Below are positions 33,352-42,359 of a stretch of 64,000 nucleotides of DNA, one piece after another (within the stretch, counting starts at the first letter, position 1; each line of letters begins with the position of its first letter). The stretch comes from Bacteroides sp. (GTDB lineage: Bacteria; Bacteroidota; Bacteroidia; Bacteroidales; Muribaculaceae). The position numbers and the translations under genes are program-made. The stretch covers positions 16,198 to 80,197 of the forward strand of contig JAAVCP010000026.1 of assembly GCA_014802265.1 (NCBI GenBank), in the 5' to 3' direction. The notes under the pieces are model-generated. The model had not been told where the DNA came from. It saw only the letters and a program-made list of their open reading frames with translations, and ran no database searches.

Positions 33352-34635
33352 TCAGCTCACGATAGCTTTTTTTATGGTGTCAGTGATATATCGCACATCG
33401 TCATCGGTGACGTAGGGTCCTGCCGGAAGGCATATCCCCACATGGAACAGTCCCTCGCTCACACCATTGACGTATGCCGGCGCATTGCGGTACACCGGCT
33501 GACGGTGCATCGGCTTCCACAGAGGGCGTGCCTCAACGTTGGCTGCGTCAAGGATCATGCGCATTGCCTCAACGTTGTCATTCGGCTGGCAGTCAGTCAC
33601 CGCTGTCGTGGCTGTGTGTGTAACACCCGCTGCTCCTCCGACGGCACCGGTTATAACTTCCCTGTAGGCGTTCTCCTGACCCTTAATCTTCAAGCCCGGG
33701 TCAAGCGTCGCCGTGCACAGCCAGAAGTTGGAGTCGGACTCACGCCACGGGTTCCCGTGCATGGTGATACCGTCGACATTCCTGAGATACTCACAGTAGA
33801 GTTCCTGCACGTGTTTGTGGTGGGCAATGTGCTCGTCAACCACCGTCATCTGACCTCTGCCGATTCCGGCACAGATGTTGCTCATGCGGTAGTTAAACCC
33901 GATTGCCTCATGCTGGTAGTAGGGGTAGCTCTCACGCGCCTGTGTCGCGTACCACAGTATGCGGCGTGCCTTCTCCTCGTCGGGACATATCAGGGCACCG
34001 CCCCCGGAGGTGGTTATCATCTTGTTGCCGTTGAACGATAGCACACCGTACTCACCGAATGTGCCGAGCATCTGACCGTCGAACCGTGATCCGAACCCCT
34101 CTGCCGCGTCCTCGATAACAGGTATCTCATAGCGGTTGGCAATCTCCATAATGCGGTCGATACGGTAAGGCATACCGTAGAGTGCGACGGGTATAATAGC
34201 CTTGGGCTTCCTGCCGGTCTTTGCGATTCGGTCCTTTATTGCCTCCTCAAGCAAGTCCGGGTCCATATTCCACGATTCCGGCTCGGAGTCGATGAACACC
34301 GGTGTCGCACCAAGATAAGTTATCGGGTGAGAAGAGGCACAGAAAGTGAACGACTGCACAAGTACCTCGTCACCCGCCTGTACACCACAGGCAATGAGGG
34401 CAAGATGTACGGCGGCAGTACCGGCTGAGAGGCAAACGACCTTTTTGTGAAGGGGTTGTGTGTTTTGAGTTTTGCGGTCTGAGCATGACGAATTGACGAA
34501 CTCCTCGAGATCTTTCTCGAATCCGTTTACGTTAGGACCCATCGGGACAACCCAGTTTGTGTCAAAGGCTTCCTTTATGTAGTCCTGTTCCCTGCCACTC
34601 ATGTGGGCGAGGCAGAGGTATATCCTGTTACGCAT
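33352..34635 (-). CDS. DegT/DnrJ/EryC1/StrS aminotransferase (sugar 4-amino type)
   Basis: 427 residues. PLP-dependent aminotransferase of nucleotide-sugar type: start RIYLCLAHMSGREQDYIKEA, GPNVNGFEKDLEEF, LSAGTAAVHLALIACGV, PVIEDAAEGFGSRF, and the PLP Lys in SFNGNKMITTSGGGAL. It probably transaminates a UDP-4-keto-6-deoxy-sugar for the polysaccharide locus, like PglE. Two local extra segments are seen near residues 50-64 and 325-355. The GNAT and PglC-like transferase of the same locus fit a bacillosamine-like pathway. It is separated from the rest by a terminator, so it has its own transcript. Confidence 0.93.
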   Translation of the reverse strand: MRNRIYLCLAHMSGREQDYIKEAFDTNWVVPMGPNVNGFEKDLEEFVNSSCSDRKTQNTQPLHKKVVCLSAGTAAVHLALIACGVQAGDEVLVQSFTFCASSHPITYLGATPVFIDSEPESWNMDPDLLEEAIKDRIAKTGRKPKAIIPVALYGMPYRIDRIMEIANRYEIPVIEDAAEGFGSRFDGQMLGTFGEYGVLSFNGNKMITTSGGGALICPDEEKARRILWYATQARESYPYYQHEAIGFNYRMSNICAGIGRGQMTVVDEHIAHHKHVQELYCEYLRNVDGITMHGNPWRESDSNFWLCTATLDPGLKIKGQENAYREVITGAVGGAAGVTHTATTAVTDCQPNDNVEAMRMILDAANVEARPLWKPMHRQPVYRNAPAYVNGVSEGLFHVGICLPAGPYVTDDDVRYITDTIKKAIVS

Positions 34636-34701
34636 ATTTTGGTTAAGGGTTTTATAATTTAGGGTAAAAGATAAGGAGATCGGTATGACTGATACATATA
34701 T

Positions 34702-34730
34702 AAAAAGTAGGGACGCGACTACTCGCGTCC
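34702..34730 (-). terminator. Intrinsic terminator after the PLP aminotransferase
   Basis: GGACGCGA (34711-34718) pairs with TCGCGTCC (34723-34730) around CTAC. On the minus strand CTACTTTTTATATA follows. Confidence 0.85.
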
Positions 34731-34802
34731 GACTTGTGATGGCAGTGTTAGTCCCGCCACTGTATGTGGTTTACAAATAAATATTGATCTTATGGAGAGA
34801 TG

Positions 34803-36002
34803 TTATTTAGTACGTGAGGAATAAGCCTCAAGAGCATGGGCGAGGACTTCAATTGCCTTCCCCAGTTCCTGCTTTTCCAAGACGTAGGCAATTCTCACCT
34901 CATTCTTACCAAGTCCGGGAGTGCTGTAAAAACCTGATGCGGGAGCCATGAAAATAGTCTGACCCTCATAGCTGAACTCCTCCAGACACCATCGGCAGAA
35001 GTCGTCAGAGTCCTCCACCGGGAGGCGTACAAGCGTATAAAAGGCACCCATCGGTATCGGGCTGTATACCCCAGGTATCTGATTAAGCCTGTCTATAAGG
35101 AAATTGCGGCGTTCTATATACTGGTTATAGGTCGCAAGCATATATTCCCTCGGGGTGTCGATTGATGCCTCAGCCACAATCTGACCCAACAGAGGCGGGC
35201 TGAGACGAGCCTGACAGAACTTCATTACATTATGTCGCAGCTGCCTGTTCTTTGTCACCAGTGTCCCTATACGGATCCCACATTCATTGTAGCGCTTTGA
35301 CACTGAGTCAATCAGCACGACGTTTTCCTCAATGTCAGGTAAGTGACATGCCGAGATATAGGGTGCACCGGTGTAACAGAACTCACGGTAAACCTCATCA
35401 GAAAACAGGAAGAGGTCATGTTTTTTTACTATGTTCATTATCGTGAGCATCTCACGCAAAGAGTAGAGATAGCCGGTCGGGTTATTCGGATTGCATATAA
35501 GGATCCCCCGGGTCTTCGGGGTGATGAGCTTCTCAAATTCCTCAATAGGGGGCAGGGCGAATCCTTCCTCAATCCTTGAGGGGATTGTGATAATCTTAGC
35601 CCCTGCCAGGATTGCAAAAGCCATGTAGTTGGCGTATGAAGGCTCCGGCACAATTATCTCGTCGCCGGGGTTCAGGCATGCCATAAATGCAAACATCACC
35701 GCCTCCGAGCCGCCGGCAGTGACTATTATGTCCTCCTCGCTTACATTGATGTCAAACGACTTGTAGTAGTCACGGAGTTTCACGCGCAGACTTCTGAAAC
35801 CGTCAGAGGGGCTATACTCAAGAACTTTCCTGGTCACATTGTGCAGGGCTTCGACAGCCTGAGGCGGGGTGGGGATATCGGGTTGACCGATATTTAGTCG
35901 ATAGACCTTGAGCCCACGCTCCGCCGCTTTCGCTGCGAGTGGGGCTAACTTCCTGATAGGGGATTCCGGCATTATGGTGCCTCTTTCTGACAGTTTTGGC
36001 AT
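34803..36002 (-). CDS. Class I/II PLP aminotransferase (aspartate aminotransferase-like)
   Basis: 399 residues. Fold type I features: LNIGQPDIPTPPQAVEAL, EYSPSDGFRSLR, ICNPNNPTGYLYS, FLFSDEVYREF, and the PLP Lys in LIDSVSKRYNECGIRIG. The substrate is probably an amino acid/keto acid pair; annotation as aspartate aminotransferase would be a guess. It lies between the MBL-fold gene and the DegT gene and ends in a clear terminator. No link to the polysaccharide can be shown. Confidence 0.93.
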   Translation of the reverse strand: MPKLSERGTIMPESPIRKLAPLAAKAAERGLKVYRLNIGQPDIPTPPQAVEALHNVTRKVLEYSPSDGFRSLRVKLRDYYKSFDINVSEEDIIVTAGGSEAVMFAFMACLNPGDEIIVPEPSYANYMAFAILAGAKIITIPSRIEEGFALPPIEEFEKLITPKTRGILICNPNNPTGYLYSLREMLTIMNIVKKHDLFLFSDEVYREFCYTGAPYISACHLPDIEENVVLIDSVSKRYNECGIRIGTLVTKNRQLRHNVMKFCQARLSPPLLGQIVAEASIDTPREYMLATYNQYIERRNFLIDRLNQIPGVYSPIPMGAFYTLVRLPVEDSDDFCRWCLEEFSYEGQTIFMAPASGFYSTPGLGKNEVRIAYVLEKQELGKAIEVLAHALEAYSSRTK

Positions 36003-36093
36003 AATTATTCTCTTGTTATTTGGGGCAGTTGCTTAGACCACCGGTGTAAATGTTTCACTTAAATAACGCAGAGATATGAATAATCTTACAATT

Positions 36094-36636
36094 CTACCGA
36101 TGACCCGGGTAGATTTTTTTACTGTCAGCAAGATTCTTGATGACAGCCAATGATTCCTCAGCGTGCCTTTTATTACCTCCGGGAAGGTTAGTGACAGTCT
36201 TTATCCCCGGAATATAAGAGTCACCGGTGAATAGACAGTCGCCGACAATCCATGTGATGCAACTCGGATTGTGACCCGGGGTGAAGATTGCCCTGACTGT
36301 CATGTTGCCGCCTGATTCCATTTCCTGATTATCATCCATTACCCTTATGCATTCCGGTTTACTTATCACAAATGAGTCCTCATGATAATAAGACAGGTTT
36401 TTCCTCGCGTCAAGAAGCATTTGTCTTCCGGCTTCATTTGTAAGCACTTCCACATCAGGGTTCAATTCAATCACCTTATTCAGCCCATATATATGATCGA
36501 AATGCGCATGAGTCAACATAACAGTTTTCACTCCATGGAATCCTGCCCATTCATCACCGGGGTCAAACAGTATCTGACCCACCCTGTAACTCACAGATGA
36601 AAACAACCCATTGACATGTGATTCTATATTCAGCAT
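36094..36636 (-). CDS. MBL-fold metallo-hydrolase
   Basis: 180 residues. The zinc-binding motif THAHFDHIYG (HxHxDH) is present, with the next ligands in FTPGHNPSCI and the Asp in LFTGDSY. The protein stops right after YPGHR, where most relatives have PGHG and about 20 more residues, so the final metal ligand is the last His but the C-terminal helix is missing. It is of the glyoxalase II-like type; the substrate is unknown. Its promoter lies about 200 bp upstream. Confidence 0.9.
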   Translation of the reverse strand: MLNIESHVNGLFSSVSYRVGQILFDPGDEWAGFHGVKTVMLTHAHFDHIYGLNKVIELNPDVEVLTNEAGRQMLLDARKNLSYYHEDSFVISKPECIRVMDDNQEMESGGNMTVRAIFTPGHNPSCITWIVGDCLFTGDSYIPGIKTVTNLPGGNKRHAEESLAVIKNLADSKKIYPGHR

Positions 36637-36837
36637 AGGTAATACAGTAAAAGGATTATAGAACGGAGCATGCCTTATACAACCATTACTATTACTACTA
36701 CTGTCTTGGATGTATGTTTGGAATCGCTATATCCAGAGATGAACCAAGATTTTAACCCTAACTCTCTTCCTCATCTGAATGACACTTAGTGACTCCGATC
36801 TTTTCTTTTAATTCTTTATTAATAATAATTTATAATA
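36637..36837. other. Leader of the MBL gene
   Basis: About 200 bp between the promoter and the ATG. It contains a short trinucleotide-type run (ATTACTATTACTACTACT near 36685-36702). No gene or riboswitch fold is recognised. Confidence 0.4.
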
Positions 36838-36869
36838 CAAATTTAGATAATATGATTGAGATTTGCAAG
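36838..36869 (-). promoter_or_regulatory. Promoter upstream of the MBL gene
   Basis: TAAATTTG (-7, 36838-36845) and CTTG (-33, 36866-36869) on the minus strand, spacer 20 bp. It lies just after the ATP-grasp gene and so separates this unit from the polysaccharide operon. Confidence 0.65.
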
Positions 36870-36957
36870 TTTTATTTTTGGGAAATAGTGATAATTTGGT
36901 CTTTTCAATGGCAAGTGACTCAACCTTGAGCGATTGAAGGAGGAAAGAAAAAGGTTT

Positions 36958-37965
36958 TTACTCTACGTTTACGAGATAATCGCATTTAGCGAATGTTTTA
37001 CCATATGCGGGTATAAGTATTGAGTCATCTATTTCGTTCCCTTTCAGCCATTCGATTATGGCTTTTGGAAAATTGACTCCAGCCTCATAACTGAACGGGA
37101 AACCGCCTCCGAAACGGGGATTGAGTTCAAGAACATAGTATTCCCCATGACGCTCAAACACATCTACGTCGAGGTTGCCGATGTGTCTAAGGGATTGTCC
37201 TAACTTCCTGCCTATCTCCCTTATCGCTGTATTGTCAACAGTCTGTGCCTTGTCCGTCTCACCGGCACGCATGGCAAGCTTCTTCTTCACCGACACGCCA
37301 CGGTTATTGCCGTTCAGGTCGTTCATCACGTCAATGCCGTATTCCTGTCCCTCAATCTTCTCCTGAATAAGAATGTACTCATTCCCCTTTGACACCTCCG
37401 AGAGGATCGACTTCCTGACTTTCTTCAGCAGCATGGCATACACCTCGTCAAGTTCCTCCATATTGTTGACAAACTCAATACCGATGGATCCGGAGCCCCA
37501 GCGTGGTTTGAGGACAAGTGGAAACCGTAACTCCCCGTTGCCAATGGCTTCCTTTGCCTTGTCAAGGCTGATGAAAGTCTTCGGTGTGTTCAATCCAAGG
37601 CTTTCAACATACCGGGCAGTAAGATACTTGTCAAAGCAGATGTCAATGACCTCCTTGTCAGCTACAATAGGCAGGATGCCATGCTCCTCAAATCTTTTCC
37701 GGTTCTCAGCCAATATGGGCAACTCAAGGTCATTGAGGCAGATAATTGCCTTGACATTATTACGTTGGCATATATCAAGAATACAGTCAATATAGTCAGC
37801 AGAATAGACCGCCGGAACCTTCTCCTTGATATCAGCTGCCGAAAGCGCAGGGGCAGACAACTGCATATCCGCCCCGATAATCTTGCCCCCGTCGCCAAGC
37901 TGCTCCTTGAAATACTTTAGCAGGTATGTGCGCCTTCCGGCACATGTGAATAGAATATTAAGCAT
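36958..37965 (-). CDS. ATP-grasp ligase of the polysaccharide locus
   Basis: 335 residues. An N-terminal Rossmann-type part (MLNILFTCAGRRTYLLKYF), then the ATP-grasp domain with FPLVLKPRWGSGSIGI (ATP loop), YILIQEKIEGQEYGIDV and the Mg-binding LELNPRFGGGFPFSYEAG. It is of the CarB-like subgroup often found in Bacteroides capsule loci. It joins a carboxylate to an amine or similar, perhaps decorating a sugar. It follows a broken ACC-deaminase-like gene that usually accompanies this enzyme. It is the last gene of the large leftward polysaccharide run. Confidence 0.9.
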   Translation of the reverse strand: MLNILFTCAGRRTYLLKYFKEQLGDGGKIIGADMQLSAPALSAADIKEKVPAVYSADYIDCILDICQRNNVKAIICLNDLELPILAENRKRFEEHGILPIVADKEVIDICFDKYLTARYVESLGLNTPKTFISLDKAKEAIGNGELRFPLVLKPRWGSGSIGIEFVNNMEELDEVYAMLLKKVRKSILSEVSKGNEYILIQEKIEGQEYGIDVMNDLNGNNRGVSVKKKLAMRAGETDKAQTVDNTAIREIGRKLGQSLRHIGNLDVDVFERHGEYYVLELNPRFGGGFPFSYEAGVNFPKAIIEWLKGNEIDDSILIPAYGKTFAKCDYLVNVE

Positions 37966-37974
37966 TAGTCAGAG

Positions 37975-38213
37975 TTATTTCATTACGTTCATTAGTCCCC
38001 CGGTATGCCAGAACAGCACATTATCAGAGATATTGTTCTTTCTTAAGTAGTCCATCATTCCATAGAAAGCCCAAAGATAAGCCCGGTCTTCCTCATAGCC
38101 TTGTCAAGGAACTCAGCCATCTCGGGGGTATACTGCTCATATCCCCCACACAGGTAGTCGGTGTTGAAGTCTATCTTCCCGGTGTAATCCTTGTCCAGTC
38201 CATAAATAATCAT
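37975..38213 (-). pseudogene. Fragment of an ACC-deaminase/D-cysteine-desulfhydrase-like gene
   Basis: The 3' end of a PLP enzyme gene in two frames. Starting at about 38213 the first frame gives IIYGLDKDYTGKIDFNTDYL and ends after MAEFLDKAMRKTGLI with a stop at 38055. A second frame continues as YGMMDYLRKNNISDNVLFWH then TGGLMNVMK, stop at 37975-37977. In intact relatives these two parts are joined by LDPVYTGKA, which is missing, so a small deletion with a frameshift has occurred. The 5' three quarters of the gene are gone. Confidence 0.75.
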
Positions 38214-38244
38214 TGCTGATACATAATAGTATGATTTACGGGAT

Positions 38245-38832
38245 TTATACCTCCTCCGAATGAGGATACAAGTTATCACGGACAACTTTAATTGTATCTG
38301 TGTCAATGTCTATCTCGGACAAGTCAAGTCTGGGGGGAGTATATTCACGTCTTAGCAACCCGTAATAATACCTGTCAATCAGCTCCCCATTCAGTAATTT
38401 CTCGTCCCTAATTATTCCTTCAAGTTTAAAACCAAGTTTTTCACGTACTCTGCGTGAGGCAATATTGGGTTTATCAACATGACTACTGATCTTGTTAAGC
38501 TGCAATACGTTGAAGGCATAATCAATAAGTAACTGATTAACATGGGTGCCAATACCCTGGTGGTGACGGTCCGGACTGATAAAGGTATAAGTCTCCCCCC
38601 TGCGTAGCCTCCAGTCAATCTGGGTTATTCCTCCAAATCCTATAATCTCATTGTCGTCATCAAGGTAAGTGACATCAATCCTGTCATCCCGGGTTAAGTT
38701 TCGATTGTACCACTGTATGGTATTATCTAACGTTATGGGAGGGGTAAAACCCATATTGGCGTATATCGTAGGATTATTCATCCATTTAACACGTGTGGGC
38801 AAATCCCTTTCCTCAATTCTTCTAATCTTCAT
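38245..38832 (-). CDS. GNAT-family N-acetyltransferase
   Basis: 195 residues, RimJ/RimL-like: MKIRRIEERDLPTRVKWMNN, IDVTYLDDDNEIIGFGGI, the acetyl-CoA loop SPDRHHQGIGTHVNQLLIDYAF, and NKISSHVDKPNIASRRVREKLGFK. It probably acetylates the amino group made by the DegT enzyme, or another amino sugar of the repeat unit. It lies 7 bp downstream of the sugar transferase. Confidence 0.92.
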   Translation of the reverse strand: MKIRRIEERDLPTRVKWMNNPTIYANMGFTPPITLDNTIQWYNRNLTRDDRIDVTYLDDDNEIIGFGGITQIDWRLRRGETYTFISPDRHHQGIGTHVNQLLIDYAFNVLQLNKISSHVDKPNIASRRVREKLGFKLEGIIRDEKLLNGELIDRYYYGLLRREYTPPRLDLSEIDIDTDTIKVVRDNLYPHSEEV

Positions 38833-38839
38833 GCCTGAA

Positions 38840-39466
38840 TCAGTGTTCTAATTTAGATTTCCTCTCGTCATCAAGGAAGCGTCCCTTCGGAGCCACGACG
38901 ATATCCTTTCGGGCAAATACGTTTTTTATTGTCTTTAGAATAATCTTACAGTCGTTGATGAAGGTTATGTCATCCACGTACTGGGCATCATATTCCAATT
39001 TCTGATCCCATGACAGATTGTTGCGTCCGTTAACCTGTGCAAGTCCGGTTATCCCGGGACGTACATTATGCCTACTTTGTTCCCGGTGCGTATACCACGG
39101 CAAGTACCGCGGCAGCAAAGGACGGGGACCAATAAGCGACATGTCTCCCTTGAATACATTCCAAAGCTGAGGCAGCTCATCTATGGAGGTTTTACGAATT
39201 ATTGCCCCAACTTTGGTGAGTCTTCTTTCATTAGGAAGTAAATTTCCCGTCGCATCTCTCTCATCAGTCATTGATTTGAATTTCACAACCTTGAAAATCT
39301 TGCCATTCTTTCCGGGACGTTCCTGAAGGAAGAAAGCGCCTGCCCCCTTGTTGGCGACGTGAAGCCAGACTGTCACAGCAGCCAACGGCACAGACAGCAC
39401 CAGCAATGCCACACCGGAGGTGGTCACGTCGATTGCGCGCTTGAAGAAGTCTCTGTAAAGTTTCAT
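38840..39466 (-). CDS. Initiating sugar-phosphate transferase (PglC/WcaJ type)
   Basis: 208 residues, the short monotopic type. An N-terminal re-entrant helix (DVTTSGVALLVLSVPLAAVTV), FFLQERPGKNGKIFKVVKFK, the catalytic Asp-Glu in SIDELPQLWNVF, GDMSLIGPRPLLPRYLPWY and RPGITGLAQVNGRN. It moves the first sugar-1-phosphate onto undecaprenyl phosphate, starting repeat-unit assembly. It follows the GT4 gene by 27 bp. Confidence 0.96.
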   Translation of the reverse strand: MKLYRDFFKRAIDVTTSGVALLVLSVPLAAVTVWLHVANKGAGAFFLQERPGKNGKIFKVVKFKSMTDERDATGNLLPNERRLTKVGAIIRKTSIDELPQLWNVFKGDMSLIGPRPLLPRYLPWYTHREQSRHNVRPGITGLAQVNGRNNLSWDQKLEYDAQYVDDITFINDCKIILKTIKNVFARKDIVVAPKGRFLDDERKSKLEH

Positions 39467-39493
39467 GAAATAAACATTATATGACGAACAGAC

Positions 39494-40693
39494 CTATTTC
39501 AAAATATAGTCCGCAATCCTGTCAACAGTGTAGACGTTCAGAAGAAATTGGTTGCCTTTTTTACCCATGGAAGTAGCTTCATCGGGATCATTAGTAAGTC
39601 TGTCCATGTTCTTCAGAAAAAGATTCAGATCTCCATTTCTGCACCACATTCCAAAACCAGCGCTCTCGGCTATGCGTCCAATGTCGGTGCTGCTGTCTGT
39701 GGCAAGGAGGACAGGCATCGAGTTCTCAAGGTAGCTTAGGAGACGGGAGGGGAAGTTGGGGATTGTGAAGCGTGGGTCGAGGAAAATAAGCCCCACATCA
39801 CATGCATGCACCAGTTGGTCATAGTTAGTCTTCGGAAGGGCAGAGAGTAGTTTTGAATTCCTGGGGCTGTGTGCCTCAAACCACCGTGCCATTTTCGGAT
39901 ACTCGGTGCCGCTCCCCACGATAATAATGAAGCTGTCTTCCATTTTCTCATTTGCCTCAACCACCCTCAGGAGGAAATCAAGCCCCTGTGGCTTGCCGAG
40001 GTTGCCGCCATATATGAACAAAGTCTTATCAGTGGGTATGCCTAATTTTGACAGTAGTTGGTTGCGCTCCTCCATTGAGACCTCAGGTACCTCAATAGGC
40101 ATGATTGCATTTGGGCAAACCTCCACCTTTGACGGATCCACACTTGGATTATGAGTCAGGACATACTCGCAATTTGCCGGCGACATGCAGCCGATCTTAT
40201 CGGAGATCTCATAGAGACGTTTCTCCTTACTGCGGAACATCCTGTGGAGTAAGCCTCCCTTTCTCATCATTCCGAGGTCAACGGCGTTCTGTGGGAAAAT
40301 GTCTTTCAGCATCAGGTAACTGCGGCAGCCACATCGCTTCCTGACATTCTCAATGACCCTGTTGAAGGTGATGGGCGGAGTTGCGTAGAGCACCAGGTCA
40401 AACCTTACGTCCCCCCAGTACTTGCGGATAGCCCTGTCGAACTGCCGTTCGAGCAGGAGGATGCCTATCCCTTTCTCTACGACGCTGGTCTTCCGTATGT
40501 TTAGTGTCCTGATCTTAAGGATCTGGCAGTGGTCACTCTTTACCAGGTGGGTTGGTTTGCCGAACCTCCGTTCGGTGGGTGAGGCTATGTAGACGTCACT
40601 GCCACGGCTGATGAACTCACGCATTAGGTCAGAGTAGATTCCCCTTACGTTCACGTCGTCAAACCTTGACAGGGAAAGGAAAAGAATGTTCAT
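39494..40693 (-). CDS. Glycosyltransferase family 4
   Basis: 399 residues. GT-B fold with N-terminal acceptor domain and a C-terminal donor domain: KTLFIYGGNLGKPQGLDFLL, FIIIVGSGTEYPKM, HACDVGLIFLDPRFTIPNFP and SRLLSYLENSMPVL (a variant of the E-x7-E motif). It is similar to WbuB/FnlD-type transferases that add L-FucNAc, which would fit the neighbouring UDP-L-FucNAc genes. The gene abuts the capG-like gene (3 bp). Confidence 0.9.
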   Translation of the reverse strand: MNILFLSLSRFDDVNVRGIYSDLMREFISRGSDVYIASPTERRFGKPTHLVKSDHCQILKIRTLNIRKTSVVEKGIGILLLERQFDRAIRKYWGDVRFDLVLYATPPITFNRVIENVRKRCGCRSYLMLKDIFPQNAVDLGMMRKGGLLHRMFRSKEKRLYEISDKIGCMSPANCEYVLTHNPSVDPSKVEVCPNAIMPIEVPEVSMEERNQLLSKLGIPTDKTLFIYGGNLGKPQGLDFLLRVVEANEKMEDSFIIIVGSGTEYPKMARWFEAHSPRNSKLLSALPKTNYDQLVHACDVGLIFLDPRFTIPNFPSRLLSYLENSMPVLLATDSSTDIGRIAESAGFGMWCRNGDLNLFLKNMDRLTNDPDEATSMGKKGNQFLLNVYTVDRIADYILK

Positions 40694-40696
40694 TAG

Positions 40697-41878
40697 TTAC
40701 TGGTCTTTTCGCCAGACCATCTTGTTTACGACGGTGACGTATGACTGGATAATTTTCACCACTATGTTACTGACGTTTTCCCCAATGTAGACATCTACCG
40801 GAGTGCCATTATCGTGATTCTTGTTCATTTCAATGGCTGTCTCTACTGCTTGGAGTAATGACTTCTTATCAATGCCGGCAAGTATGAAGCCGGCATTGTC
40901 AAGCGACTCCGGACGCTCAGTTGAGGTGCGTATGCACACGGCGGGGAACGGGTGACCAACGGAGGTGAAGAAGCTGGACTCCTCGGGCAGCGTTCCGGAG
41001 TCCGAGATCACGGCGGCGGCGTTCATCTGCAGGCAGTTGTAGTCATGGAATCCCAGTGGCTCATGCTGTATGATGCGCCTGTCGAGTTTGAACCCTGACT
41101 GCTTGAGACGCCTGTGGCTCCTGGGGTGGCAGCTGTAGAGGATTGGCATGTCGTACTTCTCAGCTATGGCGTTGATGGCACTGAAGAGCGACAGGAAGTT
41201 CTTCTCGGTGTCGATGTTCTCCTCCCGGTGGGCGGACAGGAGAATGTACCTCCCTTTCTCCAGCCCGAGACGCCGGTGTATGTCGCTTGCCTCAATGTCG
41301 GGGAGGTTCTGGTGGAGCACCTCAGCCATCGGGGAGCCGGTGAAGTACGTGCGCTCCCTCGGAAGACCGTTGTCAGCGAGGTAGCGCCGTGCATGCTCCG
41401 AGTAGCAGAGATTGACATCGGATATTATGTCCACTATCCTGCGGTTTGTCTCCTCGGGGAGGCACTCGTCCTTGCACCGGTTGCCCGCCTCCATGTGGAA
41501 GATGGGAATGTGGAGGCGCTTGGCGGCAATTGCCGACAGGCATGAGTTTGTATCGCCGAGGATCAACAGTGCATCGGGCTTGATGTCAGCCATCAGCTTG
41601 TAGGAGCAGTTGATGATGTTTCCTATGGTCGCGCCGAGGTCATCGCCCACTGCGTCCATGTAGACCTCCGGGTCAGCTAACTTCAGGTCACGGAAGAATA
41701 TGCCGTTGAGGTTGTAGTCGTAGTTCTGTCCGGTGTGCGCGAGTATGGTGTCAAAATATTTACGGCATTTATTTATGGTTGCTGCCAGACGGATAATCTC
41801 CGGCCGTGTGCCGACAATGATGAGCAGCTTCAGCTTGCCGTTGCCAGCAAACCGAATATCTGAGTAATCAGTCTTCAT
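40697..41878 (-). CDS. capG: UDP-N-acetylglucosamine 2-epimerase family, CapG/FnlC-like
   Basis: 393 residues. Non-hydrolysing 2-epimerase fold: KLLIIVGTRPEIIRLAATI, HTGQNYDYNLNGIFF, DALLILGDTNSCLSAIAAKR, HMEAGNRCKDECLPEETNRR, LLSAHREENID, ISDSGTLPEESSFF. With CapE and CapF upstream, the expected job is the last step to UDP-N-acetyl-L-fucosamine. The CapG reading rests on context; by sequence it is close to WecB too. It is split from capF by the MNT/HEPN insertion. Confidence 0.92.
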   Translation of the reverse strand: MKTDYSDIRFAGNGKLKLLIIVGTRPEIIRLAATINKCRKYFDTILAHTGQNYDYNLNGIFFRDLKLADPEVYMDAVGDDLGATIGNIINCSYKLMADIKPDALLILGDTNSCLSAIAAKRLHIPIFHMEAGNRCKDECLPEETNRRIVDIISDVNLCYSEHARRYLADNGLPRERTYFTGSPMAEVLHQNLPDIEASDIHRRLGLEKGRYILLSAHREENIDTEKNFLSLFSAINAIAEKYDMPILYSCHPRSHRRLKQSGFKLDRRIIQHEPLGFHDYNCLQMNAAAVISDSGTLPEESSFFTSVGHPFPAVCIRTSTERPESLDNAGFILAGIDKKSLLQAVETAIEMNKNHDNGTPVDVYIGENVSNIVVKIIQSYVTVVNKMVWRKDQ

Positions 41879-41948
41879 AAAGTATATATGAGATATACAT
41901 TCGCATTGGAAAAACGCGAATTAATCAGTATTCGAAATATAAAGAATT

Positions 41949-42359
41949 CTATTTGATTGATTTTATAAGTGCCTCAACTGTATCAATAAACTCTCCTGCC
42001 ATAGGACGAATTTTTTCAAGAGTCTGGCGGTCGCAGAAGCAATAATCCTCATAGTCATTGTTATGTCGCAGGTCAAAGAGCTTAAAGAAAGTCTTCGCCA
42101 AATCAGTGTCAATGAGGCGCGGCTTGACAAAATTAAGAGAGAACACTGTCTTTACACCGGCATGAGTTTGGGTCTCAAGTTTGTTTGCTACAAGAAGTGC
42201 CACCACAATATAATAACAGGCATAGTATAGACGGCTGACGGCAGCGTTATAGAACTCACCCTTCAACAGATAATCAACCTCGCGGAGTGTCTCGTGGGCA
42301 CGCTCAATTCGGTATGCCACGAGATTTGCCCTTGACGGGTCATCCAGTTTTACCTTCAT
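41949..42359 (-). CDS. HEPN-domain protein of an MNT/HEPN pair
   Basis: 136 residues. A four-helix HEPN domain (PF05168-like): ARANLVAYRIERAHETLREV, EFYNAAVSRLYYACYYIVVA, and the LFDLRHNNDYEDYCF segment. The classical RNase motif Rx4-6H is not clearly present: the His directly follows the Arg. It may be a weak or different toxin. Its ATG overlaps the MNT stop by 4 bp (ATGA). Confidence 0.9.
   Translation of the reverse strand: MKVKLDDPSRANLVAYRIERAHETLREVDYLLKGEFYNAAVSRLYYACYYIVVALLVANKLETQTHAGVKTVFSLNFVKPRLIDTDLAKTFFKLFDLRHNNDYEDYCFCDRQTLEKIRPMAGEFIDTVEALIKSIK

Noticed and set aside
33442..34041. A 199-codon rightward frame opposite the DegT aminotransferase gene
   Set aside because: It is antisense to a well-conserved gene, has no promoter, and its peptide has no fold or membrane pattern; GC-rich codon use on the other strand creates it.
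36685..36702. Trinucleotide run in the MBL leader as a phase-variation tract
   Set aside because: It is short, imperfect and far from the promoter boxes, so there is no reason to expect an effect on expression.
41114..41545. A 143-codon rightward frame opposite the 2-epimerase gene
   Set aside because: Shadow of the conserved gene on the opposite strand.
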